Notes: generated by a model not told the origin, from the sequence alone. DNA of 61,286 nucleotides from an uncultured Chryseobacterium sp. (GCA_913774355.1 CAJYGB010000024.1:1-61286); one strand, 5' to 3'; shown: positions 16,309 through 25,994, numbered from the stretch's first letter. Made by a program: numbers and translations.

Positions 16309-17994
16309 ATGAAAAAAGTTATCTTTTCCCTGATTTTATTTTCGTTCACAGTTTCAGCACAATACACAGACATTAATATCGTAAAGGAAGTTAAGGTGAG
16401 GAACAAAGGCGTTGTAGTTTCTGCTCATCCGCTGGCCAGCGAAGCCGGCGCAAAAATCCTGAAAATGGGCGGGAACGCCTATGATGCTGTTGTTGCCACA
16501 CAATATGCGTTAGCCGTAGTGTACCCGCAGGCCGGAAATATTGGTGGCGGCGGATTCTTGGTCGGTGTTAAAAACAACGGTGAAAAGTTTACGCTTGATT
16601 ACCGGGAAACCGCTCCCCGGAAAGCTACTCACGATATGTACATCGATAAAAACGGAAAAGCCGATACGAACCTTTCGCAAAACGGCAGGCTGGCCGTTGG
16701 AATTCCCGGGAGTGTTGCCGGATTCTTTACCACGTTGAAATACTGTAAACTCCCGATGAACCGGCTGATCCAGCCGGCCATTGATCTGGCGGAAAAAGGA
16801 TTTGCCATTACGGAGCAGGAAGCCGGTTTATTAAATGCCTACAAAGAACAGTTTCAGAAATACAATGCCGCTTCCAATGCTTTCGTTAAAAGTACAACGT
16901 GGAAAGCAGGCGATCTTCTGATACAGAAAGAACTGGCACGAACTTTACGATTAATCCAGAAGAACGGTTTAAAAGGTTTCTATGAAGGAAAAACAGCAGA
17001 ACTCCTGATCGCTGAAATGAAAAAGGGCAACGGAATCATCACCAAGGAAGACCTGAAAAATTATAAGGTGGCCGAACGGAAGGCACTTGAATTCGATTAC
17101 AAAGATAATCATATCGTTTCCATGCCGCTGCCCTCCAGCGGCGGGATCCTGCTCGCCCAGATGCTGAAAATGGCCGGTTATGAAAACCTGGAAAAGTATC
17201 AGCAGAATACCACCAAAGCCGTACAGGTTATGGTGGAAGCCGAAAGAAGGGCTTTTGCCGACCGGGCCGAATACATGGGCGACCCGGATTTTATTCAGGA
17301 TAAAACCCAATACCTGATTTCGGATGATTACCTCAAAAACCGCTGGAAAAGTTTCAGTTTTACCCATGCAACTCCAAGCTCGGAAGTCGGAAAAATCATC
17401 AGCCAGGCCAAAGAATCCACCCAGACTACTCATATTTCCGTAATTGACAAGGAAGGAAACACCGCGGCAGTTACTACAACTTTGAACGGTCTATACGGCA
17501 GTAAAGTCATCGTTTCCGGAGCCGGGTTTTTCCTGAATAATGAAATGGACGATTTCTCCATTAAACCCGGCGTTCCGAATATGTTCGGTGCGGTGGGCGG
17601 CGAAGCCAATTCCATTCAGCCGAATAAAAGGATGCTTTCTTCGATGACGCCCACCATCGTCCTGAAAAACGGAAAACCGTATATGGTTGTCGGAACCCCG
17701 GGCGGGACAACCATTCCTACCTCAGTTTATCAATCGGTTGTGGATGTTATTGATTTTAAATTAAATGCCAACATTTCCGTTAATTCTCCGAAATTCCATC
17801 ACCAATGGCTTCCTGAAGCTGTTGCCTTTGAAAAGAACTTCCCTGAGACTACCATCAGTGAGATGGAAAAACTGGGCTACAAAGCCGAAAGATGGAACCA
17901 GATCGGCAGAACGGAAATGATCCTGATCGACGATGCCGGAAATATCCATGCTGTAGCCGACGGCCGCGGTGATGATTCTGTTGCGGTGGAATAA
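16309..17994 (+). CDS. ggt: Gamma-glutamyltransferase
   Basis: A 561-residue Ntn-hydrolase precursor with a signal peptide (cleaved near VSA-Q), so periplasmic. The large-subunit part starts NKGVVVSAHPLASEAGAKIL. The autoprocessing site is the Thr of QTTHISVIDKEGN, which becomes the nucleophile of the small subunit; downstream are FFLNNEMDDF and MLSSMTPTIVLKNGKP, which bind the gamma-glutamyl group. It cleaves glutathione and other gamma-glutamyl peptides. The length is normal and nothing is missing. Transcribed alone, convergent with the recombinase gene. Confidence 0.93.
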   Translation: MKKVIFSLILFSFTVSAQYTDINIVKEVKVRNKGVVVSAHPLASEAGAKILKMGGNAYDAVVATQYALAVVYPQAGNIGGGGFLVGVKNNGEKFTLDYRETAPRKATHDMYIDKNGKADTNLSQNGRLAVGIPGSVAGFFTTLKYCKLPMNRLIQPAIDLAEKGFAITEQEAGLLNAYKEQFQKYNAASNAFVKSTTWKAGDLLIQKELARTLRLIQKNGLKGFYEGKTAELLIAEMKKGNGIITKEDLKNYKVAERKALEFDYKDNHIVSMPLPSSGGILLAQMLKMAGYENLEKYQQNTTKAVQVMVEAERRAFADRAEYMGDPDFIQDKTQYLISDDYLKNRWKSFSFTHATPSSEVGKIISQAKESTQTTHISVIDKEGNTAAVTTTLNGLYGSKVIVSGAGFFLNNEMDDFSIKPGVPNMFGAVGGEANSIQPNKRMLSSMTPTIVLKNGKPYMVVGTPGGTTIPTSVYQSVVDVIDFKLNANISVNSPKFHHQWLPEAVAFEKNFPETTISEMEKLGYKAERWNQIGRTEMILIDDAGNIHAVADGRGDDSVAVE

Positions 17995-18038
17995 TGGAAG
18001 ATCACCTTAAATTAGGGATAAGCCTTTGAAAATATCCC

Positions 18039-19261
18039 CTATCCTGCGTAAAGCTGCTCAAAATAATTCCCCAGGGTTGCCAGGCGATCATGGCTATTGT
18101 GATTGATATAATTTAAAAACATTTTTTCCGTGCTATGTCCGGTAGCCTGCATCAGCAATGAAGTTGGAATCTTTCCGTAAAAATTGGAGGCAAAACTGCG
18201 CCTGCCGATGTGGCTGCTGATGACCTCCCACTTTTTTACCAGAGCATCTTCCGAACGATGGCCGGTACGTTTCCTGGCATTGATCTTTTCGTTGATCCCT
18301 GCCAGCTTGGCAATCTTCCTGATTCGCCGATTATAAACATTATGGTCGATGGGATCGGGAAAGCAATAGTCGTTTTTCTTTAAAATATTCAAAAGTACCG
18401 GATGGAGCGGAAGCACGATTTCTTTATGCGTTTTCTGCTGTACAAAGGTAATATACATCCTGTTCCCTGCTTCCGAAAGCTGGCTTTTATTAAAAACCAT
18501 AAAATCTGAAATCCGTTGTCCCGTATAACAGCTGATCAGCAGCCAGTCTTTGGCAGTTTCATATTCTTCAGGAACTTCGGTTTGCTTTATTTTTGTGATC
18601 TCGGATTCAGTAAGAATAATGATACGGGAAGGTTGTTTTTCTCTACGAACCTCCAATTCGCGCACATGGGTTGTAATACCTTTTTTCTCCGCGAAATTCA
18701 GGATGGTCTTTACAAAATGAATGGTCCTGTGAAGCGTATTTTCGCTGTACTCCTCTTTTTTTCCGAAGATAAAAAAATCACGGACAAACTCTGCATTGAT
18801 ATTTGTGAGGATCAGACGTCTATGAAGAAAACCTTCAAAACGTTGGAGAAGCCTGAAGAATACGAGATAGCGTTTGTACGTAGAATGGCAGATCATCTCT
18901 TTACGGACAGTGATATAAGATAGAGTAAGGCTTAGAAATGAATTTTCCGGCTGCTGCATAGCCTTGACTGTGATGATTTCACTAAGTTTTTTTTTAATTC
19001 CTGTTTTGGTAACTGCTTTCTTACCCGTTTTGCGCTGCCTGATGTATTCAGCCAATTCCACTTTAATACGATCCAAAACCGCGCTGATGTTTTTATTTTT
19101 TTTAGGTAAATATTTTTCGGACGTTCCTTTTCAGCATGCCATTGATCTGGTGAAATTTTTAATGGAGTAAGAATATGTAATTTTTCAGAACGATAATCAC
19201 TGATAGATAAAATAATATGACTACTTATTCCTTTTTCAGATAGGGAAAATTTGAAGTTCAT
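18039..19261 (-). pseudogene. Tyrosine recombinase, frame broken in an A8 run (or expressed by slippage)
   Basis: Two overlapping frames (19261-18932 and 19076-18039) make one site-specific integrase of about 407 residues. The first holds the arm-type N-terminal domain (MNFKFSLSEKGISSHIILS, LTPLKISPDQW). The second holds the core-binding domain and a full catalytic set: Arg in CYTGQRISDF, Lys in HKEIVLPL, HIGRRSF, the second His in ATGHS and the Tyr nucleophile in MFLNYI. The frame changes at eight A (plus-strand T 19096-19103). In the upstream frame this reads A-AAA-AAA, a classic -1 slippery heptamer, and a -1 shift gives a smooth LKKNKNISAVLDR. So this may be a pseudogene, a base-call error, or programmed expression. 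Inverted core-like sites lie just upstream. Confidence 0.8.
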
Positions 19262-19300
19262 TTAGAGTAAATTTATGATTATCAGCAAATATAAGATGAA

Positions 19301-19324
19301 AAAAGTAGTCAAATCAAGACTACT
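19301..19324. repeat. Left inverted recombination-type site (IR-L)
   Basis: A 24-base sequence whose core is AGTAGTC-AAATCAA-GACTACT: 7-base inverted arms around a 7-base spacer, the layout of a tyrosine-recombinase crossover site. It matches the reverse complement of 19511-19534 at 23 of 24 positions. Confidence 0.75.
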
Positions 19325-19332
19325 GTTGTGCA

Positions 19333-19362
19333 CAAATATAGATAATTTTTTTAAACTATCAA
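19333..19362 (-). promoter_or_regulatory. Consensus promoter inside the candidate invertible segment
   Basis: On the minus strand TTG (complement of 19360-19362), a 19-base spacer and TATATTTG (complement of 19333-19340) give a full Bacteroidota promoter. Transcription would start at about 19326, pass through IR-L and enter the recombinase gene. I saw no equally good promoter facing right in the present orientation. Confidence 0.75.
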
Positions 19363-19510
19363 GCAAATTAAATTATTGTTTTTCAAAATGTTAATAAATT
19401 ATAGATAATTTATTATTTTTTTGATTATATCTGGTTTATTGTTGTTTTAACACAAATATCACACAAAAGCACTATGTAATTTATTGAACTGCAAATCAAT
19501 TAATTACAAA

Positions 19511-19534
19511 AGTAGTCTTGATTGGACTACTTTT
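19511..19534. repeat. Right inverted recombination-type site (IR-R)
   Basis: The core is AGTAGTC-TTGATTG-GACTACT, and here the inverted arms extend to 10 perfect bases (AAAAGTAGTC and its complement, 19508-19534). Inverted relative to 19301-19324. Confidence 0.75.
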
Positions 19535-19795
19535 AAAATTAAGATAAAAAAAGTAACATTTTTGAGTTAGTATTTCTTCTTATGTGAAAACCTTAAGAGG
19601 TTGCTAGACAAATAAATTTATATTTTAAAAACAGTAACCACCTGTGAACCATTAAATTCAAATATGAACATGATAATTTATTAAATATAAAACACAAAAA
19701 ACACACACATGACGAAAAACAGAATTTTTATGGCCATTTACAAGAATTAAAAGAGGAGGCATAGGTATTTCTAACCACAAAATTACAACAGCTAA

Positions 19796-19951
19796 TTTCA
19801 AATCCCGACTTCTAAAAAGGAAATTCTATTGTGGAGTGTCTTCCAGGAAGGGGCAGATAAATTTATTATTCTTAAAAAGGATCAGGTTTGCGGTACCCAA
19901 AAATCAGAAATTTCAATGTATAATAAAACCCTGGAGAAGTATAATAATTAA
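19796..19951 (+). pseudogene. Possible gene remnant upstream of the fibre-like genes
   Basis: A 51-codon open stretch without ATG reads like real protein (EILLWSVFQEGADKF, DQVCGTQKSEISMYNKTLE) and ends in TAA at 19949-19951. A TTG at codon 12 is the only possible start. I do not recognise it; it may be the tail of a lost gene. The remainder of 19535-20092 is AT-rich with no clear gene. Confidence 0.3.
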
Positions 19952-20092
19952 TTGAAACAGCAGCAACACGAAAGATGAAAATTCCAATAAAAACGTAATG
20001 ACAATATGGTGTATTAAGTGTCCGCAGTTAGTTATAGAAGCTGACCAAACTTATATCTGACTGACTTACATATACTAAGATTTAATTATTTA

Positions 20093-21604
20093 ATGAAACA
20101 ACCCTTTATAAAATTTCAGATGAAAAAAACATTATTAACGGCCAGTATTATTTTATCGGGCCTTGTTTACAGCCAGGTAGGTGTAAACAATCAGACTCCC
20201 TCTACCATTTTTGATGTGAGAGCCAAACGAGACGCTTCAGGTAACATTACCGATAATGCCCAAACCATCGGGATGCAGGCACCACGTCTTACCCGTACGG
20301 AACTCACAGCAAACACGGCAACGTATGGAAGTAATCAGAACGGCGCACTGATCTATATCACCGATATATCGGGAGGAAATGCCAATGCCGGGACACAACG
20401 GGAAAACGTGGCCAGCATAGGCTATTATTATTTTGACGCCGCAGCCACGTCGGGTGCAGGCAGATGGGTGAAAATGGCGGTTGGTAACAGCGGGAATGCC
20501 TATACGGCTAACAACGGCCTTACGATGTCCGGAACCAACGTGAAGCTGGGTGGTGACCTTACCGAGCCTACCACGATATCCAGTCTTACCGCTACGAACA
20601 AGCTTTCTATTACAGGTACAGGTGTGGATGCCGTCAATATTGCATCAGGAACCTTGAGCGTAGATGCCAGCAACAAGCGCATCGGGATTAATAATACAGC
20701 CCCGCAGGGATTGCTGCACGTTAAAAGTGTGACGGCCGGTAGTGGGATAGATTCTGGTATTTTCGGAATCAACAATTGTGGTGATCCCTGCGCCCAAACT
20801 GTAACGGCACGTAATTTAGTAATGTATAACTCCAATGTCAACAACAGCATCTTTGGGGGTATCGATCTGGTAGCGGCTTCTGATCCTGCACAGCCTTCTG
20901 CCGCAAGTATCAGCGGGATAGATCGGGATGCAACCAACAACTATGCGGGATTAAGCTTCAATACCCGTAATGCATCCGGCTTCTCTTCAAAAATGGTGGT
21001 CAAAGCCAGTGGCAAAGTAGGCATTGGAACAACTACTCCTAATGATTCTTCCATCCTGGATGTGACGTCTACTACCGCAGGTTTCCTGATGCCCCGTCTG
21101 ACAACCACACAGATGAATAATATCACATCTCCCGCCGGAGGATTGCAGGTCTACAATACGGATGAAAAATGTACTTTTCTTTATAACGGAACCAATTGGA
21201 GAAGCCTGTGCGCCAGAACCTTCCAACAAGGTTCGGAAGGAGCTACTCTGGTATCAAGAGGCAGTTCTGCAGACCTTACCCAAAGCATCACGTTGGCCGG
21301 AACTCAAAATATTACAGTCCAGATTAGCTTTAACCCTCAAGCCTGGACCAATACGTCCAATGGATATGCTTTTGGAACCTATAGCATCTTGATTGATGGA
21401 AATGTAGTTACCGGCGGGATGCGCTATGCCACCCAGAATGCAGGTAATAACCTTTATAGATACAGTGCTGTCGGTACCTGGACCACTACCCTAGCTCCGG
21501 GATCCCACACCATTATATTCAGGGTAATATCTGATTCTACAGCTAACGGCGCAACCGTAGATACCAATGCGGAAGATAGGAGAATGATCGTTACGGTCAA
21601 TTAA
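20093..21604 (+). CDS. Secreted tail-fibre-like repeat protein, paralogue 1
   Basis: 503 residues (494 if the ATG at 20120 is used). Signal peptide MKKTLLTASIILSGLVYS-Q. The mature part has three phage-fibre-like 'VGIGTTTPxxxLDV' blocks: VGVNNQTPSTIFDV, IGINNTAPQGLLHV and VGIGTTTPNDSSILDV, each followed by 'GxMxPRLTxxQ'-type text and 'GLxVYNTDxxxxFxYNGTxW'. Such blocks are common in secreted Bacteroidota proteins annotated only as hypothetical, and resemble the head regions of tail fibres. The C-terminal 130 residues look like a beta-sandwich. First of four tandem paralogues. Function is probably surface adhesion or structure, by inference. Confidence 0.75.
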   Translation: MKQPFIKFQMKKTLLTASIILSGLVYSQVGVNNQTPSTIFDVRAKRDASGNITDNAQTIGMQAPRLTRTELTANTATYGSNQNGALIYITDISGGNANAGTQRENVASIGYYYFDAAATSGAGRWVKMAVGNSGNAYTANNGLTMSGTNVKLGGDLTEPTTISSLTATNKLSITGTGVDAVNIASGTLSVDASNKRIGINNTAPQGLLHVKSVTAGSGIDSGIFGINNCGDPCAQTVTARNLVMYNSNVNNSIFGGIDLVAASDPAQPSAASISGIDRDATNNYAGLSFNTRNASGFSSKMVVKASGKVGIGTTTPNDSSILDVTSTTAGFLMPRLTTTQMNNITSPAGGLQVYNTDEKCTFLYNGTNWRSLCARTFQQGSEGATLVSRGSSADLTQSITLAGTQNITVQISFNPQAWTNTSNGYAFGTYSILIDGNVVTGGMRYATQNAGNNLYRYSAVGTWTTTLAPGSHTIIFRVISDSTANGATVDTNAEDRRMIVTVN

Positions 21605-21676
21605 CCCGGATGATCCGCACCCTTTTACTTATGAACATATTAAATAATAAATATATCAACCATTAATTTTTTTTAA

Positions 21677-23068
21677 ATGATGAAATAACTACTACAATCC
21701 AAGCCGGCTTTACTGACGGCCAGCTTATTTCTATCCGGTTTCGTCTATGGGCAGGTGGGCATCAATACGTCCACGCCGAAAGCTACATTGGATATTACCT
21801 CAAAAACAACAGACGGAAGCAAGCCGGAAGGAATGATTGCCCCTCGCCTTACCGGTGACCAGATCAAATCCGCTGATGCCAACTACGGAACCGATCAGAA
21901 AGGTACATTGATCTATGCCACTGCTGCAGTGAATGGCTCGACAACTAAAACAGTGAATATCACCACAGAAGGCTATTATTACTTTGACGGCAGCATCTGG
22001 CAACGGATCATCAATAACAACACGCAGAACATTTTAGGAGCAGATAATGGGCTTACGGTAGGTTCATTGGGAACCACGAATGTTGGCCTGGGCGGTACAT
22101 TGGGCAAGGCCACAGATGTCAATACCAATGGAAACAGAATGTCGTTCAGTGGATCAGGAAACTTTGGTTTGGGAACATCCTCGCCAAATGGTAGATTAAC
22201 CATGCAGAACGATAATCAGGGCGATACCAAGGATGATCTCTATATCAACACCTTTTCCGCCACAGACACCCCGGGTATCTTCATGAACTCTTCAAAAGGG
22301 ACTGCTGCGGCGCCGGACAATATCGACGTTAACCGGCTGCTTCTGACCCTGGCCGGATCCGGACGGGTCAACGGTAGTCTCAGAGGTTTGAGCAGCATTA
22401 AATACTATTATAAAGGAGACGGAACTACAACGCTAAGTAATATCCTTTTTCAAACCAGTAACAGTGACCGGATGCTTATTGATGAAAACGGAAGAGTGGG
22501 AATCGGAACCACTACACCTTCAGCAAGACTTGATATCCAGAGCACGGCAGGGACAGCTCCTTTAAAAGTAAGCACGCTTAATAACCAGCCTACCAGTGCC
22601 AATGCCGCATACGTAACCGTTGATAATGCCACAGGAGAATTTTATAAAGCCGGACAGTCTGAGAAGGCATTTTATTATCAAACATATAATATAAGTAATG
22701 TCAATGGTGATTGGATATCAGATTTTGATACGAAAATCTCAACCGATAATTATACGGTGATTATCGTTGGTTCTTATTTTGATCAGCTTTTGGGCGTAAA
22801 TACTGCAAATACGACATTGAACAGATTTACACCACAAAATGTTTACGCCTTTAAAAATACGAACACGAATACCTGGAGGCTAACCGCAGATTTTCCTTCC
22901 GTAACTTCCATAGCCGCCAACGCTTCTGACGCGGTCCAGTCGCCCAATGGAAAATGGACGATCTATACGATGATCGTTAGAAATAACCAAGTCGTAAACA
23001 ACAGCGATGTCAATATAAATTTGGGTACCAATGCTACTGGTAGCGCAACCGCTTCTCCGGTTCCTTAA
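21677..23068 (+). pseudogene. Secreted tail-fibre-like protein, paralogue 2, with a stop codon in the signal peptide
   Basis: The mature part (from the GTG at 21755: VGINTSTPKATLDI, FGLGTSSPNGRLTM, VGIGTTTPSARLDI, ending ATASPVP) is intact for over 430 residues. In the same frame upstream, DNA encodes LLTASLFLSGFVYG-Q, a clear signal peptide matching its neighbours, and the ATG-ATG-AAA start seen in paralogue 3. The fourth codon, 21686-21688, is TAA. No other ATG, GTG or TTG restores the signal peptide, so the exported form cannot be made. A GTG start at 21755 would give a cytoplasmic protein. This is a recently silenced copy or an archive cassette. Confidence 0.75.
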
Positions 23069-23350
23069 TGGGATTTAAAAGATATAGGCTCTGCAATACC
23101 AGACAATGACCTTAAATAAATACAATTTGATAAATTGCAGCAAGTGAATGCAATATTCCTTTGCTGCAGCTTTCGAAAAAAGAAATGAAAGCAAGCTTTA
23201 ATATTCCCCAACGATGACAGTAGTAATAATATACTGCAAAATTTACGCAATAATATTAAAGACAATTCTATAGAGGATAAAAGCTTATCTGTATGTAACC
23301 ATTAAAACAAAGAACACAGTATGAAAGTAATAACACAATTAATTTAATAA

Positions 23351-23968
23351 ATGATGAAATTCTTAATCAACATAAAACAAACCATCCTGGCAGCCAGCCT
23401 GATTATCTCCGGCTTGGCTCACAGCCAGGTCGGCATTAATACCGCAAGCCCCACCAAAATTCTGGATGTCAACGGGGATATGCGGGTAAGAACCCTTACC
23501 ACCGTATCTGCATCCAATGTCGCTTACGTTATCACCACAGATACCAATGGAAACCTGTACCGGAGCACCCCGCTGGATGCAATGTACTCCACCGGAATCT
23601 ATGTAAAATCAACATCAGTCAACAACTGGAATAATATCAAGGTGGGTGGTAAGGGAACGACGTTTGATTTTACCGGAAGAGCTGCTATAGGAGGTGGAGT
23701 AGATTTTACCTTTTCCGTATTTTATGATTACGGTTCAGGATTCTCTGCGGTAGGAACACCGGTTTCGCAAAACGGCAGCAGCATCACGGTTTCCGGTACC
23801 AGCAGTACCTCATTCACCGTAGCCCTAACGGTTTCGGGCACTACGTATAATTTTGTGTACAGCGTTACCGACCCGAATACTTCATCCACAGGCCTGGCCA
23901 ACATCAGTGTAACCAACACGGCATCTATTGGGGTAACAGGCTCATTTGTTTCATTATACCATTCATAA
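23351..23968 (+). CDS. Secreted fibre-like protein, paralogue 3
   Basis: 205 residues with signal peptide (QTILAASLIISGLAHS-Q) then VGINTASPTKILDVNGDMRV, the family head block. The rest is a Ser/Thr/Gly-rich domain that shares FDFTGRAA...VDFTFSVFYDYGSGF with paralogue 4. It lacks the long central region of paralogues 1 and 2. The head block followed by NLYRSTPLDAMYSTGIYV suggests a short adhesin-like or polymer-tip domain. Paralogue 4 starts 5 bases downstream, so both are on one transcript. Confidence 0.75.
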   Translation: MMKFLINIKQTILAASLIISGLAHSQVGINTASPTKILDVNGDMRVRTLTTVSASNVAYVITTDTNGNLYRSTPLDAMYSTGIYVKSTSVNNWNNIKVGGKGTTFDFTGRAAIGGGVDFTFSVFYDYGSGFSAVGTPVSQNGSSITVSGTSSTSFTVALTVSGTTYNFVYSVTDPNTSSTGLANISVTNTASIGVTGSFVSLYHS

Positions 23969-23972
23969 GATC

Positions 23973-24530
23973 ATGCGGCTGACAATTTTATTTTTAATGA
24001 TGATGGGCATATCGATGGATGCCCAAGTCGGGATCTTAACCACGTCCCCAACCCGGAGCCTTGACGTTAACGGTGATGCGCGGGTCCGGGTCTTGTCCGA
24101 TATCCTGATGCCCAATGTCTCACAGGTATTGGTAACGAATATAAGTGGTTTGCTGCAGAAAGCGACACCCATCGATGTGCTCTATTCCTCTGGATTATAT
24201 AACCGTAACGCAGGTTCCAATAATTACTGGACCGGTATTTACGTCGGCAGCAAGGCCTGCAGGCTGGATTTTACGGGTAGAATTGCCGATTATGCGACTG
24301 ATTTTACTTTTTCTGTGTTGTATAAGATTGGAACAGGTTTTCAGATGATTTCTCAGAATGTTGTAACCATCAACCCCAATGATGCGACATCATTCTACGT
24401 TAACTGGGGAAGTGTTGATTATCTTTTCCGGTTTACATTGTCAGGAAATACCGCTTCAGTGAACGTTACACAAAATGGCGGAGGCGGATGGTCACAGGGA
24501 ACTTTTCGCAGTATTCCTATAATGGATTAA
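23973..24530 (+). CDS. Secreted fibre-like protein, paralogue 4
   Basis: 185 residues from ATG 23973 (an upstream TTG at 23946 would add nine residues inside the previous gene). Signal peptide MRLTILFLMMMGISMDA-Q, head block VGILTTSPTRSLDVNGDARV, then LDFTGRIADYATDFTFSVLY, which aligns with paralogue 3 throughout. The two are thus a tandem duplication that has diverged strongly. The 5-base gap indicates co-translation. Function unknown. Confidence 0.75.
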   Translation: MRLTILFLMMMGISMDAQVGILTTSPTRSLDVNGDARVRVLSDILMPNVSQVLVTNISGLLQKATPIDVLYSSGLYNRNAGSNNYWTGIYVGSKACRLDFTGRIADYATDFTFSVLYKIGTGFQMISQNVVTINPNDATSFYVNWGSVDYLFRFTLSGNTASVNVTQNGGGGWSQGTFRSIPIMD

Positions 24531-25147
24531 CGCTGTCGAGAGTTATATCGATAGTAAACAATCGTAATGCTGCTCTATACAAACTTTACATACTCAAATA
24601 TGGATGATTATGAATAATTACCATTGATATCTTAAGATTTAAAATAAAAAAATGATGAAAATAAACAATAAAAATTATTGAAAGAGCCTGATACTGGTCT
24701 AACTGCAAATGTATCAGTAAATGCTACGTTTTTTTCCGTCTCCTCATATCTTATTTTTGGATCTTAGATTAGAATCTCGTAAGAATCATAAAAAAACACA
24801 TTTTTATATATCATCATCTGAAAAGTTGCGGAGAGTGGGATGTCATACATTGATCCCGCATCTGTAACTAAAAAAATACATCGAAAAGCAAGACTATTTC
24901 AAAGTTTAAGACAAAAAGAATGATAGATATGCTTAAAACTTCCTTAAAACGGAAGCACTGAATACAATTATCAAATCACTGATACATCTTAGATTAAAAT
25001 TAATAAACCTATTTTGATATAAAAAATTAAATACAATCAAAACAGCCGATACTATTAAAGATTGTAAAAATCAGTACACTTTATTCCGTTATAGAGTGCA
25101 AAGAGCAGGTCCAAACCTGCGTCTTAAATATAAAAACACAAACAATA
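24531..25147. other. Gene-free AT-rich region after the fibre cluster
   Basis: About 617 bases with frequent stops in all frames. I see no terminator hairpin, repeat or RNA that I can support. It may hold the promoter of the HTH gene at 25148. Confidence 0.4.
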
Positions 25148-25606
25148 ATGAACTTAAAAAAAATACACATAGGAAAGCTTATTAGCCAGCGCGTACAGGA
25201 AATTGAAATCGAATCTATGAGGATCTGCAGATTCTTCGATTGCACAGAAAAAGAAATTGCTGAAATGTATGAAGCTGAAAATTTATATCCGGATATCATT
25301 ATGAAATGGTGCAAACTACTGGAGTACGATTTTTTCAGAATTTATACCCAACATATTATCCTGTATGCTCCCATCGATCAAAAAAAATATAACAAGAAAA
25401 AAATTGGTAAATCACCGCTCCCTTCTTTTCGGAAGAATATCTATACCCAAGAAATTATCGAATTTATTTTAGAGCTTATCCTTACCGGCCAGAAAACCAA
25501 AACAGAAATCATAAGTGATTATAACATTCCTAAAACAACTTTATATAAATGGTTGCAAAAATACAGTGCAACAGAGGGAAAAAAAGAAAAAATCAATGAT
25601 GTATAA
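25148..25606 (+). CDS. Two-part helix-turn-helix protein
   Basis: 152 residues. The N-terminal half (MNLKKIHIGKLISQRVQEIE ... YPDIIMKWCKLLEYDFFRIY) follows the pattern of a common Bacteroidota XRE-like regulator, which begins 'IHIGxLI' and ends 'lxisklLxYDFF'. The C-terminal half (TQEIIEFILELI ... TKTEIISDYNIPKTTLYKWLQKY) is a second, transposase- or Hin-like HTH. No catalytic domain. It sits after the fibre cluster with two other small genes, so it may regulate that locus or belong to a decayed mobile element. Confidence 0.65.
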   Translation: MNLKKIHIGKLISQRVQEIEIESMRICRFFDCTEKEIAEMYEAENLYPDIIMKWCKLLEYDFFRIYTQHIILYAPIDQKKYNKKKIGKSPLPSFRKNIYTQEIIEFILELILTGQKTKTEIISDYNIPKTTLYKWLQKYSATEGKKEKINDV

Positions 25607-25775
25607 AATAAGCGTCTATAAATTTATTTAAACTTCAGCTTGTCTGCAGATTTAACAGGTCATACGATCAAGAAAATAAACAAAAAATGTTTACATCTTA
25701 CAAGAACTATATTCATCATAAAGAATATTTCAACAGGATTAATCTAATATATTAAAATGAGTGTAACATAATATA

Positions 25776-25994
25776 ATGACGATGAAGAATAAAAGAAAAA
25801 ATAAAACTCCACAAAATATAGAGCTCATCGGTAAAAAAAAAGCAGAAATCACTAAAGTTCTAGGTGAGAATTATACAATTGACCTGGATGGGAATATGGT
25901 TTATACGACAAGAAGAATGAGTTTTTTCACTCAGACAATTTGTATTGGATTTGATGAAGCCGGGATTAGCGACAGCATTCACAGCGTGGGTTGA
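25776..25994 (+). CDS. Small hypothetical protein
   Basis: 72 residues (or 70 from ATG 25782). Basic N-terminus (KNKRKNKTPQ), then IELIGKKKAEITKVLGENYT and a hydrophobic FFTQTICIGFDEAGISDSI. The 'xxLxGKxKxEVxxxLG' look resembles small conserved flavobacterial proteins of unknown function. No signal peptide. Support is modest: length, internal pattern and place between two HTH genes. Confidence 0.45.
   Translation: MTMKNKRKNKTPQNIELIGKKKAEITKVLGENYTIDLDGNMVYTTRRMSFFTQTICIGFDEAGISDSIHSVG

Larger units (their letters stand above)
19301..19534. other. Candidate invertible promoter segment
   Basis: Two near-identical 24-base sites in inverted orientation enclose 186 bp (19325-19510) of AT-rich DNA that contains a consensus promoter pointing out of the left end. 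The tyrosine recombinase gene begins 40 bases to the left. Recombination between sites in this orientation would invert the segment and point the promoter right, toward the fibre-like gene family beginning at 20093. This layout is known for Bacteroidota phase-variable surface loci. The spacer cores agree in AATCAA when oriented alike and differ at one edge base. Confidence 0.6.

Noticed and set aside
18516..18923. 135-codon plus-strand frame in the recombinase region
   Set aside because: Antisense to the conserved catalytic domain of the recombinase.
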